A stretch of DNA of 54,120 nucleotides, taken from contig JAKSIG010000017.1 of NCBI GenBank assembly GCA_024398955.1, forward strand, positions 1 through 54,120, written 5' to 3'. A program made the position numbers and the translations under genes. Numbering within the stretch: the stretch's first letter is position 1; every line of letters starts with the position of its first letter. The notes under the pieces were generated by a model, which made no database searches, was not told where the DNA came from, and saw only the letters and a list, made by a program, of their open reading frames with translations. Of this stretch, positions 31,629 through 38,672 are shown in pieces. The stretch is from Fibrobacter sp. (lineage in GTDB: Bacteria; Fibrobacterota; Fibrobacteria; Fibrobacterales; Fibrobacteraceae).

Positions 31629-32127
31629 TTTTTCAATGTCCTCCCCGACATGATTACAATGACCACCTAGTGCTATCCTTTATCATGTTTGTAATTATTA
31701 TGAATATGATAATTATGGTTATAATAAAGCGTTTTTTTCTAATTCTGCAAAATAGACGGTAAAATCAAAAAAAAACTACGCAGAGTGTATAATCTATGTC
31801 ACAACCCGGTAAGGAAAATGGACTTGGATAAACGAAATTTTACAAATTAAGGTATATTTATCAGAGTGAGAATGCTCTGCTCAAAACTAGTGTATGGATA
31901 TATGACTGGCGTTGCTAGTTGTAGTGTTTTTCCAGCTTCGTCCTATCTAATTAGTGCTAATATGTGCAGGGGGGGGCTGTAGAATTTGTTTGTAATTGGC
32001 TCCCGAAATTATCAAAAGCGTTTGTAAGAAAATCCGAAAATTATAACTGTGTCGCAAATTCTGCGATGCCTTCTGTGGACCGCGTCATATCTTGGCGTGG
32101 TCTTTTTTGCGTTTAAAAGGTGGTGGT
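31629..32127 (+). other. 500-bp AT-rich leader with a G8 tract and hairpins
   Basis: No convincing reading frame is seen. Notable contents are an imperfect inverted repeat (TATCAT/ATGATA) near 31682-31710, a run of eight G at 31969-31976 about 150 bp before the FISUMP lipoprotein start, the hairpin TCGCA-AATTC-TGCGA (32052-32066) and the terminator-like stem at 32078-32108. The region is long for this genome and may hold a regulatory leader or a noncoding RNA. Confidence 0.5.
32078..32108 (+). terminator. Terminator-like hairpin in the leader of the first FISUMP lipoprotein
   Basis: GACCGCG (32078-32084) pairs with CGTGGTC (32096-32102) with one G-U pair, followed by six T. It lies only 20 bp before the ATG at 32128, so it either ends an upstream transcript or attenuates the lipoprotein mRNA. 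Confidence 0.55.
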
Positions 32128-35100
32128 ATGAAACTGTCGAACAAAAAAGTTCTTTTCGCAGCTGTGGGTGCATTATTCCTTGCTGCTTGTGGCGATTCCT
32201 CTACGGAGACAATCGTTGAAAAAGGCAACATGGATATCGTCAACGAGGTGGCCGACTTGCCAAAGTGTACCTCCGATAACGAAGGAGAGCAGGTCTTTGT
32301 AAAGGACGACGCGACGACTCGCGTTTGCGCCGACGGTAAGTGGTATGCGACCATGGGAAGCGCGGGTTCGGGGGCCGCAGATACAGTCTATGTGACTGGT
32401 CGGGATACGATATTTGTTGGCGGCGACTATGTCTGCACCACTGAAAAACTCGCTGACGATAGCGGCATCAAGATTATCTGCAACGGCGATTCCGTCGGCG
32501 TGGTGTTGAATGGCGCTGATGGTAAGCCTGGCGCAGATGGTGCCAAGGGTGACGCTGGCGAAAAAGGTGAGCAAGGTGATGCTGGCGAAGGTTGCGCTAT
32601 GACAAGTGCGGTCGGCAAGCTTTCCATTACCTGTGCCGGCAAGACCGTAGAAATGTCGCTTGACGAAAATGGTGCCATCAGTGGAGTGCAGGAATCAATT
32701 CTTGACTCCGAAAAGGTGGCAATTTCTCTTGACTCAGTGAAGGGTGCCTCCCAGAAGGGACCTTTCCTCAGCGGTTCAAAGGTTCTTGTGAAGGAACTGC
32801 TGGATGGCCGAACACTTTCTCAAACTGGTAACAACTTCGACGGCAAGATTTTGAACGACAAGGGCGAATTTAAGATTACCGCCCGCATGCTTGTGTCACA
32901 ATATGTAATGCTTGAAGCCACCGGTTATTATCGTAACGAAGTCACCGGTCAAAACTCCAGTTCTCCGCTGACGCTTTTCGGCATTACCGATGTGACGACC
33001 CGAAACATCGTGAACATCAACCTGCTCACGCATTTGGAGTATGAACGAGTCATCTATCTCGTGACCAAGAAGAAAATGAAGGTGCTTGATGCAAAGAAAC
33101 TGGCCCAGAAGGAAATCTTCGACATCCTCCACATTGACAACTCTAATTTCAGCAATTCCGAAGATCTCTCAATCGCAGGCTCCAGCGACGAAGACGGCGC
33201 CCTGCTGGCCTTCTCTATTTTGTTCCAGGGTGACCGCAGCGTTTCCCAGCTGACGGAACTCTTGACCCGCATTTCCACCGCCATGGAAAAGGAAGGTAAG
33301 TGGGATGACGCCGTAACAAAAACTGAAATCGCGGATTGGGCAATGGCCGCCGACACCAGCGGACGCCTCGCCGACATCCGCGGCAAGGTGGATGCCTGGA
33401 AACTTGGCTCCATGGTTCCGAAGTTTGAACCGTACATCAGAAACTTCTGGGTGGAAGAATTGAAGCTTGGTACATGTGACGCTGCCAAGGCAGGGACAAT
33501 TTCCTTTGTCGCTAACGCCAACAGCAAATATTACGCAAAGTCATACACCGACACGACCAAGACCAAGGTTCGCTTTATCTGCGCAGAAAATGCAAACGGA
33601 GAAAATGAATGGCGCATCGCCACTGACTTCGAAAAGGATACCTACAAGTGGAAAGCTGGGTCTGATGGCGAAACGATGAACGGACAGGTGACGGGGAAGG
33701 TATACATCTACGACGGACTCGGCAAGTACACTGCTGACCACAAGGCCGGATGGCGAACAGCATCTAAGCCGGAATCCGTCTATGGCGGCTGCACTGAAAT
33801 TTCCTACGAAAAGATTGTGAAATACACAGGTGCTGACAGCTCCGGCTATTACCAGTGTCAGGAGAAAACCCGCAGATGGGAACAGATCAGCAGTGCCGTG
33901 GTGGATATCGCAAACCTTACCGAAGGTGACGATGGCTTTGCCCAGTGGGGTTCTGTAAATACGGATATCTGCTATGTCTATGATACCGCCCCCGCCTACA
34001 ACGGTTGGCGTACCGGTCAAAGTACGGATTGCACTTTGGGCTTGAATGGTTGCACAAAGGCGGTGGAAGCCAAGGGTGAGATGAAGTACGCCAAGAATGG
34101 CAACTACTACATGTGCAAGAGTAACAAGTGGAACCTGATAAGCGACGATGTGCAGAAAAATACATACAAGCTAACCTGCAACGCGGACAACGATGGTTCC
34201 GTAATTCCAGGAACTGCCGATACCTGGTATTATGTGTGTGACGCTAACCAGTGGCGTAAGGCTACACAGGCTGAATATGAGGCTTGTTATCTGGATGGCG
34301 TGTGCAATGCCTGTACCCAGTCCACCGAAGGAACTTTCGCCACATTCGACAAAGTGGTATATGGCTGCGCTTCCAATGCCTGGGTCAAGACAAAGATCAG
34401 TGCTGAAAACGCCAAGACCAAGTGCGACAGGGAGAACCCCGGCAATGTAATGTTCGATGTGGATACCATCGCAGTTAATGGTGTGGTTGCCAATACGATT
34501 GACTGGCTCTGTACCGAAAAGGGCTGGCACCGTGCCAGCTGGGAAGAATATACCCTTGAAAACTGGAAGGCCCACCTGGAAAAGACTCTGCCTAAGCTGG
34601 ATTCCTTCCAGGATGCTCGCGATGGCCGCTGGTACAAGAAGGTGACCATTGGAACCCAGGTCTGGATGGCCGAAAATCTGCAGTACGCGGACTCTGTTGC
34701 AAGCTTGAACCTAAAGGGAAGCTCCTGGTGTTACAACCATAAGCCGGAAAATTGCGAAACCATGGGCCGCTACTATACCTGGATGGCCGCCATGGACATC
34801 AACAAGACGTATCAGTCTACCAGTGTTCCTGCGGGAATGATTCAGAGCGTCCATCGAGGCATTTGCCCCGAGGGCTGGCACATACCTACCAGTAGTGAGT
34901 GGAGTACAATGAATTCAAAATCTGGTGGCTACGCGGCCCAGCAGGCAATCGGCAATCCGGGTTGGCCTAACGCTACCAATGCAAGTGGCTTTGCTGCGCT
35001 CCCTGCTGGCGACTACAGTGGCGTCTTCAACGGTGTTGGCTTCAGCGCTAGCTTCTGGGGTGCTACTGAGAACAGTGCTAGTAGCGCCAACGGCTGGCTC

Positions 35101-35181
35101 ATGGGTGCGAGCGATGCGAACTTCAGCGGCTACTACTACGGCAAGAAATACGGTAGCTCCGTGCGTTGCCTCCAGGACTAG
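32128..35181 (+). CDS. Large FISUMP-domain lipoprotein A, collagen-like module, hypervariable C-terminus
   Basis: A 1017-residue surface lipoprotein. The ATG at 32128 follows AAGGTGG; the lipobox is FLAAC. A first small domain (LPKCTSDNEGEQVFVKDD) is followed by a collagen-like G-x-y stretch (about 129-155; GADGAKGDAGEKGEQGDAGE). A conserved middle region begins at SVKGASQKGPFLSGSKV. Repeated Cys-containing modules (WYYVCDANQWRKATQAEY) lead to the FISUMP domain (WMAENLQYAD, GICPEGWHIPTSSEWSTM, SVRCLQD). Residues 957-1003 form a variable region compared with paralog B. Likely a binding protein of C-type-lectin-like fold; ligand unknown. Confidence 0.85.
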   Translation: MKLSNKKVLFAAVGALFLAACGDSSTETIVEKGNMDIVNEVADLPKCTSDNEGEQVFVKDDATTRVCADGKWYATMGSAGSGAADTVYVTGRDTIFVGGDYVCTTEKLADDSGIKIICNGDSVGVVLNGADGKPGADGAKGDAGEKGEQGDAGEGCAMTSAVGKLSITCAGKTVEMSLDENGAISGVQESILDSEKVAISLDSVKGASQKGPFLSGSKVLVKELLDGRTLSQTGNNFDGKILNDKGEFKITARMLVSQYVMLEATGYYRNEVTGQNSSSPLTLFGITDVTTRNIVNINLLTHLEYERVIYLVTKKKMKVLDAKKLAQKEIFDILHIDNSNFSNSEDLSIAGSSDEDGALLAFSILFQGDRSVSQLTELLTRISTAMEKEGKWDDAVTKTEIADWAMAADTSGRLADIRGKVDAWKLGSMVPKFEPYIRNFWVEELKLGTCDAAKAGTISFVANANSKYYAKSYTDTTKTKVRFICAENANGENEWRIATDFEKDTYKWKAGSDGETMNGQVTGKVYIYDGLGKYTADHKAGWRTASKPESVYGGCTEISYEKIVKYTGADSSGYYQCQEKTRRWEQISSAVVDIANLTEGDDGFAQWGSVNTDICYVYDTAPAYNGWRTGQSTDCTLGLNGCTKAVEAKGEMKYAKNGNYYMCKSNKWNLISDDVQKNTYKLTCNADNDGSVIPGTADTWYYVCDANQWRKATQAEYEACYLDGVCNACTQSTEGTFATFDKVVYGCASNAWVKTKISAENAKTKCDRENPGNVMFDVDTIAVNGVVANTIDWLCTEKGWHRASWEEYTLENWKAHLEKTLPKLDSFQDARDGRWYKKVTIGTQVWMAENLQYADSVASLNLKGSSWCYNHKPENCETMGRYYTWMAAMDINKTYQSTSVPAGMIQSVHRGICPEGWHIPTSSEWSTMNSKSGGYAAQQAIGNPGWPNATNASGFAALPAGDYSGVFNGVGFSASFWGATENSASSANGWLMGASDANFSGYYYGKKYGSSVRCLQD
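32702..34995 (+). repeat. Long direct repeat, copy 1 (FISUMP paralog A)
   Basis: The DNA from about 32702 to the start of the variable region is nearly identical to 39133-41426, at an offset of about 6431 bp in the 3' part. The stretch near 34281-34640 differs at only a few bases from 40712-41071. Differences elsewhere are mostly at third codon positions. The repeat flanks the GIY-YIG gene, an exported protein and a third FISUMP gene. Confidence 0.85.
34996..35136 (+). other. DGR-like variable region, copy A
   Basis: Forty-seven codons that align without gaps to 41427-41567. Twenty codons differ, at 13 first and 14 second positions and no third position. All differing codons end in C or T (AAC, AGC, GGC, TAC, GAC, TTC, CTC, AGT, GGT, GAT), as expected if the template had AAC or AAT and its adenines were randomised. 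Conserved codons include TTC-TGG, GCT-ACT-GAG and AAC-GGC-TGG. Confidence 0.75.
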
Positions 35182-35210
35182 AAATTTAAAGATCAAGTGA
35201 GTTAATTGTA

Positions 35211-36026
35211 ATGAATGATATTTTATTGAATGATTTACTCCAGTTTGACAATCTTGAAAATGTTCGCATTAGAATGAACCTTCAATTTGGAAAAAATTGG
35301 GACCCCATAAAAGAATTCCAAAGCGGGAACATTAAAAAGATGTTAGATGGAAACTATTGGAATGATGGCAAAAAAAAATCGTACAAGAAAGGACAAATTA
35401 CCATTGGATTGGTTCCGCTGAAAAGGCATAGTGATAAATGGTTATTATTTCATGTAGGCTTAGTTACTGAAGATTTGAAAGTAAATAATGGCGTTGGCTA
35501 CAAATATGAACCGTTGACTGAATATGAAAAATTTTGTGGACGTGTGATAGTTGAGTATAAGAATTGTGCACAAAATACGATTCGAACTGCAGAAAATATG
35601 ATGGGTCATTGCAGGGTGTGGAAAATTCTCCCTGAAATATACAATGATGATTTTTTTCCGGGTTATGACAAAGTGAATCTTTCTTGGATGGATTTACAAC
35701 GAGTTGTTCAAAATGAGTCCTGGAAAACAGCCCTTGAAAATCAAAAGGGAGTTTATCTAATCGTTGATAAGAAAACAGGCCGTAAATATGTAGGGTCTGC
35801 TTATGGAGAGAATATGCTTTTAGGTAGATGGATGTGCTATGTAAAAAATGGTCATGGAGGCAATGTTGAATTGAAAAAACTTGGGCTTAAATATATAAAA
35901 GAAAATTTTTTCTATTCAATATTGGAAATTTTTAAATCCACAGTAGCTGATGAGCGAATTCTAGAGCGTGAATCTTGGTGGAAAAATGTTTTACTAACAC
36001 GTGAATTTGGATATAATGAAAATTAA
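35211..36026 (+). CDS. GIY-YIG-domain protein, AT-rich
   Basis: A 271-residue protein. The C-terminal 95 residues carry a GIY-YIG-like nuclease fold: GVYLIVDKKTGRKYVGSAYGENMLLGRW (GVY and YVG strands with the following Arg), then HGGNVELKKLGLKYIKENFFYSILEIF and ERESWWKNVL with the metal-binding Glu. The N-terminal 170 residues (LLQFDNLENVRIRMNLQFGKNWDPIKEFQ) are of unknown function and recall DNA-binding parts of endonuclease-like proteins. It is clearly more AT-rich than its neighbours and sits between two long repeats, which suggests horizontal entry. It could be a homing-type or defence nuclease. Confidence 0.7.
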   Translation: MNDILLNDLLQFDNLENVRIRMNLQFGKNWDPIKEFQSGNIKKMLDGNYWNDGKKKSYKKGQITIGLVPLKRHSDKWLLFHVGLVTEDLKVNNGVGYKYEPLTEYEKFCGRVIVEYKNCAQNTIRTAENMMGHCRVWKILPEIYNDDFFPGYDKVNLSWMDLQRVVQNESWKTALENQKGVYLIVDKKTGRKYVGSAYGENMLLGRWMCYVKNGHGGNVELKKLGLKYIKENFFYSILEIFKSTVADERILERESWWKNVLLTREFGYNEN

Positions 36027-36044
36027 TTTTATGGGAAAGAACCT

Positions 36045-37610
36045 ATGTTGAAAAATTTGCCTTTTTTTGGTGTAGCGTTGGCTGCATTCTCCCTGGCTTT
36101 CGCTGAATCTCACATGGATGCTTCCTTAGGAAATTCCCTGTCCCCGGCGGGCGAGTCGCCTGTGTCCACTTCTATTTTTGTCAGAAATCCGGTGATATTC
36201 CATCAGCGTCAGGCAGACCTGGAAATCTTGAAGGCTGCGGTTGGCAATAAGAACGAAGGTCTTGACTCCTTGCTTTCTGATGCAAGTCGGGTTGCCCAGA
36301 TGAATGACCAGTGTGCAGCCGTAAGCATCAACGACGTGATGGGTGAAGAATGCTGGAACTTCTATCAGGTCGACCTCCCTGCCTTTGAAGAACGCTATAT
36401 GAGGGTGACCGGAGAAGTTCGCTTTGGTCACATGGAAACCGCCCGCGGTCTCGAGGATCGCAAGCTGCAGATTAACGCCTGCGTTGATGCCCTTAACAGT
36501 TTCGCCCAGAGCAAGGACCAGTACCTGAATCTAGAAGGTGGTGTGTTCTTGGAACCTCTCAGCAAGGGATTCCAGGCTAATTATGATTTTACCTTGCAGT
36601 ACGAACCCAACCATCGCAAGCATGCGTTTGAAATTGCCCAGAAGTGGGGCGAGACCTGTCGCGAAATGGTAGTTCGCCAGGATGGCGAAGGTTTTGCACC
36701 CTACTTCCTGGAACGTATCGAAAAACTGAATGCCGAACTAGCTGATAATGGCTCTCTGGCAGTTTATAAGACTGATACTGCGGATGTCAAGGCTCCTACG
36801 TTGTATATGGATATTGCAAAGCCGTTACGCAGTGCCTACTACCTGAATGGAGTCAAACTGTTCCATGCCCGCGTCAGTGCAGGTCCTGTAAGCGAAAGCC
36901 CCGTGCAGATTCGCTTCGAGAAGGAGACTGTGAAGGTCGCTGGCGAGCCTGTTGTCATCAAGCGAGGCGAACCCCAGAAATTCAAGGGCTCCGTGCAGTT
37001 CGCCGAAAAGTCCGCCCGTCTGAACGGCCGCTGGATCTGGGAAAACCAGGGCAACAACGCCGGCGTGGATTTTGGTCCCGAGGAGGACGAGGCCGCGCTG
37101 GATAGCATCTATGCCGCGGAACAGGCCGCCAAGGCTGCGGAGGATAGGTCGGCTATTGAAAAGCGTCGTGGACTTCATATGTCCCCGTGGATTGGTATTG
37201 GTGCAGCAATGGCTCCTTTTAACGACAAGAACCATAAGGCGTTCGCCCTGGATGAGGGGTATTTGATGGTCTTGCCTGATTTTATCGGAACTGCACGAGT
37301 CAAAATCGGATTTGGCGATAAAGCTGAATACTCTGTTGCATTGGGTGCTGGAGCTTTTGTCGGGGCTGGTTTTGGTGAAGGCCTACGTCGAGTATATATA
37401 GCCCCGGTTGTGCAGGCTGAATTTGGTTATAAGGGCTTTGGACTCCGCGAAACCGCGGTCATCGCCATTCCGGAAAATGATTCCGAGGAATGGATGCAGT
37501 TCAAGACAGGCTTGTTCCACGGTTTTGGAATGTTCGGTGTGGAACTTGGCTTTGATGTGATTACAAACCTCGGCAACGGTGGCTACCTGACGCTGTACTG
37601 GAATCTTTAA
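36045..37610 (+). CDS. Exported protein, probable outer-membrane C-terminal domain
   Basis: A 521-residue protein with a signal peptide (residues 1-20, LAAFSLAFA). A mostly helical and mixed region follows up to about 340. The last 130 residues (MSPWIGIGAAMAPF, YSVALGAGAFVGAGFGEGLRRVYIAP, FGMFGVELGFDVITNLGNGGYLTLYWNL) alternate hydrophobic and polar residues like a small beta-barrel. No family is recognised. Located between the GIY-YIG gene and a FISUMP lipoprotein, 15-35 bp from each, so probably cotranscribed with the lipoprotein. Confidence 0.55.
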   Translation: MLKNLPFFGVALAAFSLAFAESHMDASLGNSLSPAGESPVSTSIFVRNPVIFHQRQADLEILKAAVGNKNEGLDSLLSDASRVAQMNDQCAAVSINDVMGEECWNFYQVDLPAFEERYMRVTGEVRFGHMETARGLEDRKLQINACVDALNSFAQSKDQYLNLEGGVFLEPLSKGFQANYDFTLQYEPNHRKHAFEIAQKWGETCREMVVRQDGEGFAPYFLERIEKLNAELADNGSLAVYKTDTADVKAPTLYMDIAKPLRSAYYLNGVKLFHARVSAGPVSESPVQIRFEKETVKVAGEPVVIKRGEPQKFKGSVQFAEKSARLNGRWIWENQGNNAGVDFGPEEDEAALDSIYAAEQAAKAAEDRSAIEKRRGLHMSPWIGIGAAMAPFNDKNHKAFALDEGYLMVLPDFIGTARVKIGFGDKAEYSVALGAGAFVGAGFGEGLRRVYIAPVVQAEFGYKGFGLRETAVIAIPENDSEEWMQFKTGLFHGFGMFGVELGFDVITNLGNGGYLTLYWNL

Positions 37611-37623
37611 GGGGAGGAAATAA

Positions 37624-37652
37624 TTATGAATTACGAATTACAAATTATGAGA
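37624..37652 (+). repeat. Single arm of the ATTACG-type intergenic repeat overlapping a gene start
   Basis: ATTATGAATTACGAATTAC and AAATTATGAG match the arms of element B (11338-11427). The copy creates a spurious in-frame ATG at 37626 in front of the lipoprotein signal peptide, whose real start is the last ATG of the arm at 37647. Confidence 0.6.
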
Positions 37653-38645
37653 AAACTCTCCCGCGTCATTCTCCTTGTGGCAGTACTCCTGCTAGCCTCC
37701 TGTTCTGTTTATGATGATTATGATATCGACCTGATGCAGGATCCTGTGGCTAGTGTAGATTCTAGTTCCTCCAAGGGTGAATCCCAGGGCAATGAAAATG
37801 ACGGTGCAAAATCCTCAAGCAGCTCCAAGACTCCCGAGTCCACCGATGGGTCCAGCAGCTCCTCTTCCGTCATTCCTAGCGGTAGCGAAGAATCCAGTTC
37901 CAGCAAAAAAGACACCACCTATGTGGTAATCGTCAATCCGTCCAGTTCCTCGGAGAAGGTTGAGCCTGCCGTAAGTTCTTCTTCTAAGACTCCTGAATCC
38001 GCTGGCAGTTCTGCAGTTGAAAATTCCAGTAGTTCTTCCTCCGTAGAGCCTACTTCTAGTTCATCCGAACCTGCCATTCAGTCCAGTTCCAGTGTTGAAG
38101 AATTCGTCTGTGGAGTGTCCAAGATGGTTCGCGGTTCCATTGAATACGAAACCGTTGAAATTTTGAATACCTGCTGGACTGCCGAGAACATGAAAAACGA
38201 ATTGTCCAGTGTAGAAACCTTTGCCTGTTATGACGATGATCCTGCAAACTGCGAGAAGTACGGCATGATGTACAGCTATGAAGCCGCAAGTAGTATTTGC
38301 CCCACTGGCTGGCGTTTGCCCGAGACAAAGGATTTGCAGGATATGCTGGACTATTCTGGCGAATGGAATGACTGGGCTGGAATGTACTTGAAGTCCAAGG
38401 ATGGCTGGGATGGCGATGCAGAAACAGGTACAGATGCATTGGGCTTCAACGCACTTCCTGGAGGTGGCTACACAAACGAAGGTTTCCGTGGCCTCGGTAA
38501 ATATGGTGTATGGTGGACATCGTCTAAAAAGACGACGACCTCCCATTACGTTCTTAAGCTGACGGGCGATGACGATTCCTTCTATGCTACGGGAAACGCC
38601 ATGGAAAACGATTTTTACGCATACGTCCGTTGCATTAGAAAATAA
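37647..38645 (+). CDS. FISUMP-domain lipoprotein with Ser-rich linker
   Basis: A 332-residue lipoprotein; the ATG at 37647 gives MRKLSRVILLVAVLLLASC with the lipobox LASC. Residues about 30-150 are a Ser/Pro/Glu-rich linker with poly-Ser blocks, typical of Fibrobacter surface proteins. The C-terminal FISUMP domain has CWTAENMKNELS, ICPTGWRLPETKDLQDML, WWTSSKKTTTS and YAYVRCIRK. Unlike the two large paralogs, its end shows no evident adenine-directed variability, but no close copy is present for comparison. A short palindromic repeat is embedded in the linker coding region (37869-37895). Confidence 0.85.
   Translation: MRKLSRVILLVAVLLLASCSVYDDYDIDLMQDPVASVDSSSSKGESQGNENDGAKSSSSSKTPESTDGSSSSSSVIPSGSEESSSSKKDTTYVVIVNPSSSSEKVEPAVSSSSKTPESAGSSAVENSSSSSSVEPTSSSSEPAIQSSSSVEEFVCGVSKMVRGSIEYETVEILNTCWTAENMKNELSSVETFACYDDDPANCEKYGMMYSYEAASSICPTGWRLPETKDLQDMLDYSGEWNDWAGMYLKSKDGWDGDAETGTDALGFNALPGGGYTNEGFRGLGKYGVWWTSSKKTTTSHYVLKLTGDDDSFYATGNAMENDFYAYVRCIRK
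37869..37895 (+). repeat. Dispersed palindrome inside a coding region
   Basis: GTCATTCC, then GCGGTAGCGA, then GAATCC form an imperfect palindrome encoding VIPSGSEES in the Ser-rich linker. The same pattern on the minus strand occurs at 133-152 downstream of trpGD. In-frame insertion of a mobile-type repeat into a tolerant linker is the likely origin. Confidence 0.45.
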
Positions 38646-38672
38646 CCAGCTCTTTTAACCTTGCGAGAAGGC

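Noticed and set aside
31629..32127. Possible DGR template repeat or retron-like RNA in the long leader
   Set aside because: It has no similarity to the variable region (no matches to GCGCTCCCTGC, GCTACTGAG or the shared 3' end).
37647..38645. Third FISUMP gene as a further DGR target
   Set aside because: Its C-terminal codons do not show the NNC/NNT pattern, and no close copy is available for comparison.
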